Counted from the first letter of the stretch, positions 1 through 9,640 are shown. The stretch is DNA of 64,000 bases from Thermoactinomyces sp. DSM 45892 (GCF_900107305.1 NZ_FNPL01000006.1:111123-175122), one strand, 5' to 3'. Notes: a model not told the origin generated them from the letters alone. Program-made: numbers and translations.

Positions 1-186
1 TCTCCATGGGAGCTTATGCTTGCCTATCACTTTCATCACATTTTCTAGCTCATTTTTTGTCTGTACGTTAATCAAAAAATCTGCTGGTCCGCCCACTTTC
101 CACGTGGTGTGACGGGACAATGGCTCGTTCTCTTTTATGTCTTGAACCCCTACATGGATCAAGTCTTCTATAAATCGTTTTCTCAT
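1..186 (-). CDS. murB: UDP-N-acetylenolpyruvoylglucosamine reductase, N-terminal part
   Basis: Reverse translation from ATG at 186 gives about 62 residues that run off the left edge. They contain PLSRHTTWKVGGPAD (about residues 23-37), the N-terminal signature of the FAD-binding domain of MurB, which reduces UDP-GlcNAc-enolpyruvate to UDP-MurNAc in cytoplasmic peptidoglycan precursor synthesis. An AGGAGGGG ribosome site lies 6-10 bases before the start. The gene follows spoVE by about 80 bases, so murG, which lies between these genes in B. subtilis, is missing here. The catalytic C-terminal part is outside the window. Confidence 0.93.
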   Translation of the reverse strand, partial: MRKRFIEDLIHVGVQDIKENEPLSRHTTWKVGGPADFLINVQTKNELENVMKVIGKHKLPWR

Positions 187-265
187 CTTGTCCCCTCCTA
201 CTAGATGCTAGACCATGTGAGTGGGTCCTGAGATTCGTTCACATCTATGTTTTAAATCCATTTCC

Positions 266-1366
266 TTATCGATTCGCATTACGTGATAAATTTAAGAGAA
301 TTCCTACCGCTACAAGGGTTAATGTAAGAGAGGATCCACCATAGCTAAGAAAAGGTAAGGTGATCCCTGTAACAGGAAAGGTCCCTGAAACGACTCCAAT
401 ATTAATGACGACTTGGATCATGAGCATAGAGGTGATCCCTGTTGCAACCAAGCAATTAAACAAATCGTGTGAGCGAATCGCAGTACGATAACCTCTCCAA
501 ATTAACACTCCAAATAACGTTATCACAATGGTAATTCCTAGGAAGCCTAGTTCTTCCGACAAAATTGAAAAAATAAAATCAGTATGGGGCTCTGGTAAGT
601 ATAAATGTTTTTGTCTACTCATGCCAAATCCTAACCCAAGGAGCCGACCGGGGCCAATCGCATAGAGCGACTGGATCAACTGATAACCCGTGCCTTGTGG
701 ATCTGACCAAGGGTCAAAAAAGGAGGTGATTCGCTTAATTCGATACGTAGCTTCTAAAACCAAACCCGTAAAACCTAGAGCACCGAGTAAAGCAAATCCT
801 CCTAGATGCTGCATCTTTGCGCCTGCTACGAAGATTAGCAAGATCCCCGTCCCGACTAACACCGTGCCTGTTCCCAAGTCGGGTTGGCACATAATTAGTC
901 CAAATGCTCCACCCAAGATTCCCATAGCTGGTAAGAGTCCTTTACGAAATCGCCTAATTTGAAAAGTGGGCTTAGAAAACAACTTAGCTAAGAAAAAAAT
1001 CATCGCCAGCTTCGTAAATTCGGATGGTTGAATGCTAAAAGCCCCGATTCCGAGCCAACTACGAGCACCGTTCCTCCAGATCCCTACACCTGGTATCAAA
1101 ACAATCACTAATAAGATGAAGCATATGATCACGGCAGGTTTTGCCATATCATATAGCTTCTTCCCGTCTACATTCGTTACGAGGAACATAAAAAACACGC
1201 CCAATGCCGCAAACAAGAGCTGACGCTTTGCGAAATAAAAGCTATCGCCATATTTGTGAAACGCCATCGAAGCACTAGCGCTATATACCATCATTACCCC
1301 AATGGTAAGTAGTAATAGAATAGCCACTACGATCACAAAATCAGGACTCTTTTTCGTTTTTTGCAT
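266..1366 (-). CDS. spoVE: SEDS-family glycosyltransferase SpoVE/FtsW
   Basis: Polytopic membrane protein of the SEDS family, which polymerises lipid II into glycan strands with a partner class B PBP at the septum or the forespore cortex. About ten hydrophobic segments are visible. Family motifs are QPDLGTGTVL near residue 165, PEPHTDFIFSILSEELGFLG near residue 265 (the Asp in HTD matches the catalytic Asp of the family) and FPVTGITLPFLSYGGSS near the C-terminus. The ATG at 1366 is preferred over an upstream GTG because GAGGTGA lies 9 bases before it; the product is then 366 residues, the length of B. subtilis SpoVE. It follows murD as in Bacillus. The SpoVE versus FtsW role cannot be settled from sequence alone, but the dcw position and the nearby spoVD favour SpoVE. 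Confidence 0.9.
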   Translation of the reverse strand: MQKTKKSPDFVIVVAILLLLTIGVMMVYSASASMAFHKYGDSFYFAKRQLLFAALGVFFMFLVTNVDGKKLYDMAKPAVIICFILLVIVLIPGVGIWRNGARSWLGIGAFSIQPSEFTKLAMIFFLAKLFSKPTFQIRRFRKGLLPAMGILGGAFGLIMCQPDLGTGTVLVGTGILLIFVAGAKMQHLGGFALLGALGFTGLVLEATYRIKRITSFFDPWSDPQGTGYQLIQSLYAIGPGRLLGLGFGMSRQKHLYLPEPHTDFIFSILSEELGFLGITIVITLFGVLIWRGYRTAIRSHDLFNCLVATGITSMLMIQVVINIGVVSGTFPVTGITLPFLSYGGSSLTLTLVAVGILLNLSRNANR

Positions 1367-1405
1367 AGACGTGCTCACCTCATTTAAGCTTCCGAAGCAT
1401 TCTCT

Positions 1406-2776
1406 TTATACAAGCCTATGCACAGCTTGTTTAAAAATGCTTCCTCTTTGCTCAAATGAGGTATATAAATCCCAACTTGCACATGCCGGAGAGAGAACAA
1501 CTACATCCCCAAAGCAGGAAATCTCGCGAGCGGAGTAAACAGCTTCTTCGACATCTTCTACTTGAATAATCGATTCTATACCCGCCTCTTTCGCTCGCAA
1601 TGCTAAGATGGGAGCTGATTCCCCGTAAGCGATCACGGCTTGTACACGCTCAGATAGCACCGGGGTGAGCTCTTGAAAGTCTACACCTCGATCCAGTCCA
1701 CCTGCAATCCAAACGATAGGCTCCTCAAAAGAAGTAAGCGCCGTTAAAGCCGCCTGCACATTTGTTGCTTTCGAATCGTTATAATATCGAATTCCTTCAA
1801 CCGTTTCTACATACTCCAAACGATGTTCTACACCGCGAAACGTTCGAATCGTTTCTGCAACTTTCTCTGCACTCGCTCCAGCGACGATCGAGATAGCAGT
1901 TGCAGCTAGTACATTCTCTAGATTAAATGAACCAGGTAGAGCAACCTCTTCCACAGGGAGAATCACTGTCTCGTTCCCGTCTAGACTCGAGACGAGAAGG
2001 CCATCTTTTATATATACACCTTGGCTAGTCAATTTGTCTTTGGAAAACCAGATTACGCGACCCTTCAGATCCCCGTTCTCTGCTAACTCTCTACAAATAG
2101 CAGAATCAGCATTGAGTATGGCAACATCATCTTGAGCTTGATTTTGAAATAGGTTCCATTTTGATGCTATATAATCCTCCATCGTCTGATGGTAATCCAT
2201 ATGCGCTGGAGTCACATTTAACAATGCAGCGATTTTAGGGCGAAACGTTACCGTTCCCTTTAGCTGAAAGCTACTTAACTCCGCTACGAGCCAGTCGTTT
2301 TCTGAAAGCTGGGGGGTTACTTCCGATAATGCTTGGCCAATATTACCCGCTACCGTTGCCGATACTCCACTGCTTTGTAGCATCTTGCCTACTAAGGTGG
2401 TAGTCGTGGTTTTTCCATTGGAGCCTGTAATCCCAATAATAGGAGCCTTGCTAAATTGGCTTGCAATCTCCACTTCTGTTACCACCGGGATGCCTAGCTG
2501 GAGCGCTTGTTCAATCGGTCTAATATGATAAGGAATTCCAGGGTTCTTTACGACTAGGTCAACTTGCTTACTGATTAGATCGTCAGGGTGGCCGCCACAG
2601 ATCACAGAAACCCCCATCTGCTCTAACGAACCCGCTTCACTCGCACAATCAACTCGCTCTCTCACATCATTTAGAGTCACCTTAGCTCCTTGCTCTACCA
2701 GCAACTTAGCTACAGCAAAACCGCTTCTCGCTAATCCGAGGACTACTACCTGTTTATCTTGAAACAAACCCGTCAT
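1406..2776 (-). CDS. murD: UDP-N-acetylmuramoyl-L-alanine--D-glutamate ligase
   Basis: 456 residues, normal length for MurD, which adds D-glutamate to UDP-MurNAc-L-Ala using ATP. The order is an N-terminal Rossmann-like UDP-binding domain (VVVLGLARSGFAVAKLL near residue 10), the central ATPase with P-loop GITGSNGKTTTT near residue 116, and a C-terminal Mur ligase domain with HRLEYVETVEG and YNDSKATN. The start codon directly abuts the mraY stop (TAG-ATG) and is served by GGAGGAGG inside the end of mraY, so the two are probably translationally coupled. Confidence 0.96.
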   Translation of the reverse strand: MTGLFQDKQVVVLGLARSGFAVAKLLVEQGAKVTLNDVRERVDCASEAGSLEQMGVSVICGGHPDDLISKQVDLVVKNPGIPYHIRPIEQALQLGIPVVTEVEIASQFSKAPIIGITGSNGKTTTTTLVGKMLQSSGVSATVAGNIGQALSEVTPQLSENDWLVAELSSFQLKGTVTFRPKIAALLNVTPAHMDYHQTMEDYIASKWNLFQNQAQDDVAILNADSAICRELAENGDLKGRVIWFSKDKLTSQGVYIKDGLLVSSLDGNETVILPVEEVALPGSFNLENVLAATAISIVAGASAEKVAETIRTFRGVEHRLEYVETVEGIRYYNDSKATNVQAALTALTSFEEPIVWIAGGLDRGVDFQELTPVLSERVQAVIAYGESAPILALRAKEAGIESIIQVEDVEEAVYSAREISCFGDVVVLSPACASWDLYTSFEQRGSIFKQAVHRLV

Positions 2777-3841
2777 CTATTTGCCTCCTCCTGGATGGAG
2801 CAGGGCAATTTCGAAGAACACTCCAAGAGCTCCACAAATTAAACCAACCAAACTAAATACCGCTACGATCTTCCACTCAGACCAGCCAATCAATTCAAAG
2901 TGATGATGTAGTGGACTCATCTTGAAGATCCGCTTTTTACGGAACTTAAAAGAGAGAACTTGTAGAATTACAGATAGCGTTTCGACCACAAATACAATTC
3001 CGATAAGAGGGAGTAAAAACTCTGTTTTCGTAATAATGGCGAGTGCAGCTAACCCACCACCGAGCGCTAGTGAGCCCGTATCCCCCATAAATACCTTGGC
3101 TGGATGTGCATTAAAGACGAGAAATCCCAGCAGAGCACCGATTACAGAAAAGGCAAAGATATAGACCGTTTGATTCCCTTGCCAAATTCCGATTACCGCA
3201 TAAGCACCATACGCCATCACAGCCGTACTTGATAGAAGTCCATCTAAACCATCGGTTAAGTTTAACGCATTTGAAAAGCCTACCAATAGTAAAATCAAGA
3301 AAGGAAGGTAGAGCCAGTTGATAAAATAGGTTCCAATCCCAGGAACATGAACGCTAAAAATCGCCTTTGAGGCACCTTCTAGGTCTTGGGTATTTAGGTA
3401 TCGAACGCTTAACAGGACATAAAATACAACAACCGCAATAAACAATTGTCCCAACAATTTTTGACTTGCGGTCAAACCCAAGCTTCGTTTCATAACCACT
3501 TTAATATAATCGTCCAAAAATCCAATAATTCCGTATCCGGCTGTAGCAAATAAAAGAATGAACAAGTCTGCATTGATGATCTTTGCGTCGCCACTTTCTC
3601 TGTTTAACAAAAAATAACTACTAAAAGGAAGTGCTGTCAACACGAGAGCGATTAAGATGATCACCCCACCCATTGTAGGCGTTCCTGCTTTTTTCAAATG
3701 GGCTTGCGGTCCCTCCTCACGGATGCTTTGTCCAAATTTAAGACGTCGTAACGTCGGGATCACCATAGGGCCCAGTATGACTGCTAGGCCAAATGCAACC
3801 ATGATCGGGATTAAATACTCTCGAATATCTATGTTTGTCAT
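2777..3841 (-). CDS. mraY: Phospho-N-acetylmuramoyl-pentapeptide transferase
   Basis: 354-residue multi-pass membrane enzyme that moves phospho-MurNAc-pentapeptide onto undecaprenyl phosphate to make lipid I. Visible hallmarks are TPTMGGVIIL near residue 54, the Asp pair in FLDDYIKV near residue 109, NLTDGLDGL near residue 194, GDTGSLALGG near residue 253 and the His-rich loop SPLHHHFELIG near residue 309. It lies between murF and murD; 10 bases separate it from the murF stop. Confidence 0.96.
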   Translation of the reverse strand: MTNIDIREYLIPIMVAFGLAVILGPMVIPTLRRLKFGQSIREEGPQAHLKKAGTPTMGGVIILIALVLTALPFSSYFLLNRESGDAKIINADLFILLFATAGYGIIGFLDDYIKVVMKRSLGLTASQKLLGQLFIAVVVFYVLLSVRYLNTQDLEGASKAIFSVHVPGIGTYFINWLYLPFLILLLVGFSNALNLTDGLDGLLSSTAVMAYGAYAVIGIWQGNQTVYIFAFSVIGALLGFLVFNAHPAKVFMGDTGSLALGGGLAALAIITKTEFLLPLIGIVFVVETLSVILQVLSFKFRKKRIFKMSPLHHHFELIGWSEWKIVAVFSLVGLICGALGVFFEIALLHPGGGK

Positions 3842-3851
3842 GATAGCTTCA

Positions 3852-5243
3852 TTACGCTCCTTCTACTAAAGATCGAATGACTTGATCTAGTTTCATCGCT
3901 CGCGAAGCCTTCACTAACATCAACGCTTGTGGATGACCGACCTTATCGATGTATTTGCCTGCTTCCTCAACACTAGAGAAATGAATCATTTCGCAAGACG
4001 GATCATGTCGTACTTCCTGTGCTCCCTCAGCAATCCACTTCCCCCGATCACCTACTGTAAAGAGTTTGTGAATTCCTTTTTCTATCACATATGCACCCAG
4101 TTCTCGATGATAGGACTCTTCCCACTCATCACCTAATTCACGAATATCACCAAGTAGTGCCCATTTTTCTTTCGTAGGCTCCATCTCTTGTAATAAGCGA
4201 ATCGCCGCTTTCATAGAAGTAGGACTTGCGTTATAGCAATCATTTATGATTGGCATTCCATTTTTAGCAGTAATCATCTCCAAGCGCATACCTGTTAAAC
4301 CAACATGCAAAAGCCCCTGAGCGATCTGTTCCTCACTCATGTGAAAAAAGCGCCCTACGGCAATCGCATAGCATGCATTCACTATATTATGACGACCTAG
4401 TAGCGATAGATGATAACGATGATGAGTTTGTTTGGACTGGAACGTAAAACCTTTTGTGCCCAACATCTCTATGTCCAGCGGCATCTCATCATTCTTCTCT
4501 TTCCAGCCAATTCGAATCTGTGTCTGTGGAATCTTCCGCACTTTTTCAGCTAGGAGCGACTCATCCCCATCATAAATAAGGGTTCCATTTGATGATAAGC
4601 CATCTATAATCTCCAATTTTGCATCGGCAATACCTTCTCTACTTCCAAAGTGAGCTATATGTGACTCTCCTATATTGGTCACAATGGCAACTTGTGGCAT
4701 TGCAAGCTGAGATAACAGGGAGATCTCCCCAACATGATTCATTCCCATCTCCACAATCGCAATCTCTGTCTCTTCTGGGATACTAAGCAGTGTAAGAGGG
4801 ACCCCAATATGGTTATTTAAATTTCCCGCTGTTTTATGAACCCGAAATACTTGACCTAAAACAGCAGCCACAAGATCCTTCGTGGTAGTCTTGCCATTTG
4901 AGCCTGTAATTCCAACCACCGGAATCGCAATCTCTTCGCGATATTTCTTAGCCATCTGTTGCAGAGCTGTCAATGTATCTGGTACCACTATCAACGGTAT
5001 ATCACAAAAGCCTTCCGGGATGGGTTCCAGCTCATTCCACAACGCAACAACTGCACCCGCTTCTATCGCTTGAGATAAAAATTGGTGACCATTAAAACGA
5101 TCTCCTACGAGCGGCACATATAATGCCCCTTGCTGAAGACTTCGAGTATCCGTACTGACAGAAGAAATCATCCTATCTTTATCTTCCACAAAGACCGTCT
5201 GTCCACCTGTCGCTTTTTGAATCCAAGTTATACTCCGCTTCAT
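3852..5243 (-). CDS. murF: UDP-MurNAc-tripeptide--D-alanyl-D-alanine ligase
   Basis: 463 residues, the usual MurF length. It adds D-Ala-D-Ala to UDP-MurNAc-tripeptide. ATPase P-loop GITGSNGKTTTKD near residue 112, MNHVGEISLLSQLA near residue 167, and the C-terminal motifs NDCYNASPTSMKAAI near residue 336. The ATG overlaps the murE stop by 4 bases (ATGA type), so it is co-translated with murE. In B. subtilis murF lies elsewhere (next to ddl); its place here between murE and mraY is the arrangement common in many other bacteria. Confidence 0.96.
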   Translation of the reverse strand: MKRSITWIQKATGGQTVFVEDKDRMISSVSTDTRSLQQGALYVPLVGDRFNGHQFLSQAIEAGAVVALWNELEPIPEGFCDIPLIVVPDTLTALQQMAKKYREEIAIPVVGITGSNGKTTTKDLVAAVLGQVFRVHKTAGNLNNHIGVPLTLLSIPEETEIAIVEMGMNHVGEISLLSQLAMPQVAIVTNIGESHIAHFGSREGIADAKLEIIDGLSSNGTLIYDGDESLLAEKVRKIPQTQIRIGWKEKNDEMPLDIEMLGTKGFTFQSKQTHHRYHLSLLGRHNIVNACYAIAVGRFFHMSEEQIAQGLLHVGLTGMRLEMITAKNGMPIINDCYNASPTSMKAAIRLLQEMEPTKEKWALLGDIRELGDEWEESYHRELGAYVIEKGIHKLFTVGDRGKWIAEGAQEVRHDPSCEMIHFSSVEEAGKYIDKVGHPQALMLVKASRAMKLDQVIRSLVEGA

Positions 5244-6727
5244 TTCAAATCCTCCAACATAAACTGCCTTGCGATCACTCGATCGTCAAAATCATTTTTT
5301 ACACCATTGATTTCTTGATAAGTCTCATGACCTTTTCCTGCAATCAGAATTACATCGCCTGATTGAGCATGCAGAATCGCATATCGAATCGCTTCCGCTC
5401 GATCTACAATGGTATGTATTTTTTCTGCCTTCACACTCAGTACACCCGATAACATATCCTCTAAAATCGCCTCAGGCTGTTCCGTTCTCGGATTATCTGA
5501 TGTATAGATAGCCAGATCACTATAGTCTGCTGCTATCTTCGCCATCAAAGGACGCTTCGTACGATCACGGTCGCCACCACATCCTATCAATGTAATCACT
5601 CGTTTCGAAGCAAATTCACGTACGGTTTTTAACGCATTTTCCAAGCTGTCTGGGGTGTGCGCATAGTCAACCACAACAGTAAAATCTTGACCTGCATGAA
5701 CAGGTTCAAAACGTCCGTCTACACCTGGAATTTGTTCGAGAGAGTTTATGATTTGCTCTAACGATAAGCCTTCAATCAGGCCGACACTAATAGCAGCAAG
5801 CATATTCAAAACATTAAATTTCCCCATTAGCTTCGTATTCACTGCACCATTCCCACAGAATGTATGCAAATCAAAGCTTGTTCCTTGTGGAGTAATGCGA
5901 ATGTTACTTGCCATTACATCCGCTGATTGATCAATTCCAAATGTAACCACTTGAGCTGGTGTGATTCGGGCATAATATGAAGAAGCGGGATCATCCGCAT
6001 TTAACACTGCATAACACTGCTCATCCGAAGAAGTAAGATACTGGTTCGCCAGTTGGTTAAATAGCAAACCTTTTGCTTCCCGGTACTGTTCCATCGTTTC
6101 ATGATAATCCAAATGATCTTGTGTTAGATTGGTAAATACACCAATATGAAACTTACAACCTCGAGTTCTGCCCTGATCAAGCGCATGTGAGGATACTTCA
6201 ATGAAGGAATACTCACAACCTTCATCACGCATCATACGAAAACTCTTTTGTAACTCAAGGATTTCAGGCGTTGTATTGGAAGTAGGGAGCTCCCGATCTC
6301 CAATTTTCATGCCAATCGTTCCGATTAATCCTGATTTCTTTTCATGATCAAGGAAAAGATTCTGAAGTAGGGTAGAGGTGGTTGTCTTCCCATTCGTCCC
6401 TGTGATCCCAATCAATTTCAGTTCATGTGTAGGGTGTCCGTAGTAAATATCTGCTACAATGGCCATGGCCCGGCGAGTATCAGGCACCTGTATCACTGTC
6501 ACATGAGGCGGGACCTCCACCATCTCTTCTACCAGTATAGCAATAGCACCTCTTTGGACCGCTTGTGAAATATAGCGGTGTCCATCAACCGTAAACCCAC
6601 GAACCGCAATAAAGAGATTACCTGGCTTTACTTGACGTGAATCCATCTCTATTCCACTAATTTCCACTGCCACATCCCCAGACACCCGCTTCAGTAAAAG
6701 CGACTGGATCACATTTTGAAGAATCAT
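5240..6727 (-). CDS. murE: UDP-MurNAc-L-Ala-D-Glu--meso-diaminopimelate ligase
   Basis: 495 residues from the ATG at 6727, chosen because GAGGAGG lies 6 bases before it; a longer frame starting at 6754 would place this ribosome site inside the coding region. P-loop GITGTNGKTTTS near residue 105. The specificity motif DNPRTEQP near residue 400 indicates meso-diaminopimelate rather than lysine as substrate. C-terminal GKGHETYQ is typical. First gene of the murE-murF-mraY-murD-spoVE-murB run; a terminator and an extended -10 element separate it from spoVD upstream. Confidence 0.96.
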   Translation of the reverse strand: MILQNVIQSLLLKRVSGDVAVEISGIEMDSRQVKPGNLFIAVRGFTVDGHRYISQAVQRGAIAILVEEMVEVPPHVTVIQVPDTRRAMAIVADIYYGHPTHELKLIGITGTNGKTTTSTLLQNLFLDHEKKSGLIGTIGMKIGDRELPTSNTTPEILELQKSFRMMRDEGCEYSFIEVSSHALDQGRTRGCKFHIGVFTNLTQDHLDYHETMEQYREAKGLLFNQLANQYLTSSDEQCYAVLNADDPASSYYARITPAQVVTFGIDQSADVMASNIRITPQGTSFDLHTFCGNGAVNTKLMGKFNVLNMLAAISVGLIEGLSLEQIINSLEQIPGVDGRFEPVHAGQDFTVVVDYAHTPDSLENALKTVREFASKRVITLIGCGGDRDRTKRPLMAKIAADYSDLAIYTSDNPRTEQPEAILEDMLSGVLSVKAEKIHTIVDRAEAIRYAILHAQSGDVILIAGKGHETYQEINGVKNDFDDRVIARQFMLEDLK

Positions 6728-6772
6728 CTCTTTCCTCCTCAATCCAAAAAACAAGGTATGTATGAAATAAAT

Positions 6773-6798
6773 AAATGCCAGGTTTTGTCCTGGCGTTT
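6773..6798 (-). terminator. Intrinsic terminator after spoVD
   Basis: On the minus strand AAACGCCAGG and CCTGGCATTT form a 10-base stem (one G-T pair) around a 6-base loop, followed by an AT-rich tract. It lies between spoVD and murE. Confidence 0.7.
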
Positions 6799-6807
6799 AT
6801 TATACCA
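6799..6807 (-). promoter_or_regulatory. Candidate extended -10 promoter for the murE operon
   Basis: Minus-strand TGGTATAAT is a perfect extended -10 element (TGnTATAAT). No good -35 hexamer is seen. It overlaps the end of spoVD's downstream region and would start transcription inside the spoVD terminator hairpin, allowing vegetative expression of murE onward independently of spoVD. This is inference from one motif. Confidence 0.4.
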
Positions 6808-6815
6808 TCTTTATT

Positions 6816-8747
6816 TTAATCTCCCATCATGGTTTTGTCACCCAAATACAACTGGATTGATGAACCCTTTTTGACTCTTTCCCCAGGAGCCGGAATCTGA
6901 TCAATCACCACATTCCCTTGCCCAACTGGCTTTAGAGGGAAATCAAACAGACTGTTACGAATTTTGTCTAGCTCTTGACCGATTAAATCTGGTGTCTCTA
7001 CGATTGGAGTTGTAAGAGGTGTATCTTCAGGTGGGATCTGATTCTTGCGCTTAGGAATCCCCAGATGGCGCAAACTATCACCGATAATATTTCCTACAAT
7101 AGGCGCTGCTACCACTCCCCCAAATTGAATCCCTTGCGGATTATCCACTGCCACATATACCACCATTTTGGGATCGTCTGCAGGAGCAAAGCCTATAAAC
7201 GAAACAATATGATTATTCGGCAAATAACCTCCATTTGGACCCACTTTTTGAGCTGTACCCGTCTTACCACCTACACGATAGCCATCCACGAAAGCTTTTC
7301 GTCCCGTGCCCTTGGCAACTACACTCTCCAACGACTCCCTTACTACTTTGGAAGTAGCTTCGGAGATGACTGTCCCCTCTACTTTCGGTTGATACGCTTC
7401 TATTATCTTCCCAGTATCTGGATCCACCCACTCTTTCATCACATGAGGAACCACCATCTTCCCTCCATTTATAGCCGCTGAAACAGCTCGTACCTGTTGA
7501 ATGGGTGTGACGGAAACCCCTTGACCAAATGCAGTCGTTGCTTGTTCTACGGGTCCCATCCGCTCTGGTTTAAATAGAATCCCCTTAGCCTCACCGTTCA
7601 AGTCGATACCCGTTTTTTTGCCGAAACCAAATCGATTCACATAATCCAGCAACTTATTCTTTCCTAATCGATTTCCTAATTCCACAAATCCGGGGTTACA
7701 AGAGTTCTCCACCACTTCCAAGAACGATTCATGACCGTGGCCCCCTTTTTTCCAACATCTGAGACGGGCGCCGCTTACCATGACATACCCAGGATCATGA
7801 AACGACTCGGTCAAATTTACTTTTTTCTCTTCCAACGCCGCAGCAAGAGTAATGATTTTAAAAGTAGAGCCTGGTTCATACGTTTTCCAAATCGGTAAAT
7901 TTCGGTTATAAATCAATGAATCGGTGGTCTGATATTCATCCGGACGAAAGGAGGGTTTACTGCTCATTCCCAAAATTTCACCATTGTTTGGGTCCATCGC
8001 GATCGCCAAAACGCTTTCCGGATTATACTGAGCCATAGCTTGATCTAACTCCCGCTCGATAATAGCTTGCACATCTAAGTCTAGAGTCAGCCTAAGGTCT
8101 TTGCCAGGCTTCGGCGGGATAAACTCTTCTTTCGAATTAGGCATTCTTTCTCCTTTCGCATTAGAAGCAAAGGAAATATAGCCTTTTTGTCCGCTTAATT
8201 GTTTATCATAAATGAGCTCTAAGCCTGCTAAACCTTGATTATCTCCACCTGTGAAACCAAGCATATGTGCCGCCATCGTCCCATAGGGATAATATCGTCT
8301 ACTATCTTCTGTTATGAGGACACCCGGCAATTGCATCTCTTGAAGAATGTTAGCCTTCTCTTCAGAAATCTTCTGACCGATACTCTTTAGCCATACCTTT
8401 GATTCTTTTTTGGAAACAAATTCGAGTATTTTTTTCTCGTCTCCTTCAAGTACCTCTGCTAATTTCTTTGCTGTCCCAGCCTTGTCCTTAATCATGGCAG
8501 GAAAGAGTAGGACGGATGGAGCGCTTATATTATAAGCAATTTTCTTGCCATCCCGATCTAGAATCATACCCCGTTTCGCTAAAAAGTCGGCATCTCTACT
8601 TCCTAGCTCCTCTGCTTTTCGCGCCCACCATTCTCCTTGCGCCAACTGTACATAAGAAAGTCTACCGATCAATGTAATCATCACTAGGACTGCTATGATC
8701 AGTACGACAAACAACCTTTTTTTCACTATCGATTGTATCGCACGCAT
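6816..8747 (-). CDS. spoVD: Class B penicillin-binding protein SpoVD with one PASTA domain
   Basis: 643 residues (B. subtilis SpoVD is about 646). One N-terminal membrane segment (residues 10-32), dimerisation domain, transpeptidase domain with SxxK (STFK near residue 297), SCN near 353 and KTGTAQ near 497, then a single C-terminal PASTA domain (about residues 580-640). SpoVD cross-links cortex peptidoglycan in the forespore envelope with SpoVE as polymerase partner. The start has AAGGAGGGGAC upstream. The single PASTA, length and dcw position identify it as SpoVD rather than PBP2B. It is bounded on both sides by terminators, so it is probably its own transcription unit as in Bacillus. Confidence 0.9.
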   Translation of the reverse strand: MRAIQSIVKKRLFVVLIIAVLVMITLIGRLSYVQLAQGEWWARKAEELGSRDADFLAKRGMILDRDGKKIAYNISAPSVLLFPAMIKDKAGTAKKLAEVLEGDEKKILEFVSKKESKVWLKSIGQKISEEKANILQEMQLPGVLITEDSRRYYPYGTMAAHMLGFTGGDNQGLAGLELIYDKQLSGQKGYISFASNAKGERMPNSKEEFIPPKPGKDLRLTLDLDVQAIIERELDQAMAQYNPESVLAIAMDPNNGEILGMSSKPSFRPDEYQTTDSLIYNRNLPIWKTYEPGSTFKIITLAAALEEKKVNLTESFHDPGYVMVSGARLRCWKKGGHGHESFLEVVENSCNPGFVELGNRLGKNKLLDYVNRFGFGKKTGIDLNGEAKGILFKPERMGPVEQATTAFGQGVSVTPIQQVRAVSAAINGGKMVVPHVMKEWVDPDTGKIIEAYQPKVEGTVISEATSKVVRESLESVVAKGTGRKAFVDGYRVGGKTGTAQKVGPNGGYLPNNHIVSFIGFAPADDPKMVVYVAVDNPQGIQFGGVVAAPIVGNIIGDSLRHLGIPKRKNQIPPEDTPLTTPIVETPDLIGQELDKIRNSLFDFPLKPVGQGNVVIDQIPAPGERVKKGSSIQLYLGDKTMMGD

Positions 8748-8828
8748 AAGAGTCCCCTCCTTGTCCCACTTGTTCTCCTATACCTATTCATCTAGATTCT
8801 GATACATGACAATTATATTCCAAAGAAA

Positions 8829-8860
8829 AGACCCTTCCGGCCTACTGGACAGAAGGGTCT
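8829..8860 (-). terminator. Intrinsic terminator after the CotF-like gene
   Basis: Minus strand: 9-base perfect stem AGACCCTTC / GAAGGGTCT with a 14-base loop, followed by TTTCTTTGG. It closes the coat-type gene before spoVD. Confidence 0.85.
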
Positions 8861-8867
8861 AAACAGC

Positions 8868-9557
8868 TTAATGCGATTGGGGTGACCCATGATTCATAGA
8901 ACTCGAAGGAGAAGGTGTCTGATTAATCGGTACTACTTTGCTACCTTGTGGTTGCCTAGAAGCTTGCGACTGATTGGTGGCCAGACCAAATGAATTTTGC
9001 ATCTGCGCCATATCTGCCTCAGCCAATTGAGGTACTTGGTAATATTGATGCTTGTTTTGATACAAGAAGATTTCATATGCCATCTCAATACAGTTTGGAA
9101 TGCTATCAGCCAAAACCCGTCTCACGACTGGATTAGTTGCTTCCGTGGCAGCCACTGTTCTGATGCCAGCCAATGTCTTCAGCATGATCAGCATATGACC
9201 AGAAATACCTTCATCCTTCACTTCCATCACTGAATGAATCGGCTTCTTAGGCTGCGAAGGCTTCATTCCGTAGACGATGGTATCATTATGCTGCGTCATT
9301 TGATAACGAAGCGTTCCATGTGCAGGATCTTCCCCTGTGGAAAACGCCTGTACTAGCATATTGTACTCATCTGTCAAAAACTTGTATTGACGGTCCAGAA
9401 TGGTTAGTAGCTCTGAACACTTGACATACTGTCGGGACATCGTATATGAATCTAACGTGCTCACTGTTACGGATAAAACCTCGTGTATGTCAAATACTTC
9501 ATGGCCACTGTGGTTTCGTTTTACCGTGCCAACGTGCATGTTTGGAGCGTTATTCAT
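8868..9557 (-). CDS. Spore coat protein, CotF-like family (probable)
   Basis: 229 residues, no signal peptide or membrane segment. The middle part resembles the coat F domain: two helices, with TEATNPVVRRVLADSIPN near residue 137 and then EIFLYQNKHQYYQVPQL, comparable to the ATPEVRRVL..KGYY pattern of that family. The C-terminal 35 residues are Gln/Ser/Pro-rich and low in complexity. Strong AAGGAGGG ribosome site before ATG 9557. The gene sits inside the dcw cluster between pbpB and spoVD, and a terminator follows each of its neighbours, so it must have its own promoter; none could be assigned. The family call is by pattern memory; the N-terminal 100 residues are not recognised. Confidence 0.6.
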   Translation of the reverse strand: MNNAPNMHVGTVKRNHSGHEVFDIHEVLSVTVSTLDSYTMSRQYVKCSELLTILDRQYKFLTDEYNMLVQAFSTGEDPAHGTLRYQMTQHNDTIVYGMKPSQPKKPIHSVMEVKDEGISGHMLIMLKTLAGIRTVAATEATNPVVRRVLADSIPNCIEMAYEIFLYQNKHQYYQVPQLAEADMAQMQNSFGLATNQSQASRQPQGSKVVPINQTPSPSSSMNHGSPQSH

Positions 9558-9640
9558 GAGAATCCCTCCTTAGGTCATATGATGTGCCCAATCTTATACT
9601 GTCCCAAAAGGCAAACACCCATGTAGGTAAGTATTGGAGT

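Noticed and set aside
7065..7481. 138-codon open frame on the plus strand inside spoVD
   Set aside because: Antisense to a well-conserved transpeptidase domain; composition looks like a shadow (His/Tyr/Cys-rich), no ribosome site.
8760..8804. Sigma-E promoter in front of spoVD
   Set aside because: GTCATGTA resembles a sigma-E -35 but no acceptable -10 (CATACANT) lies at the right distance.
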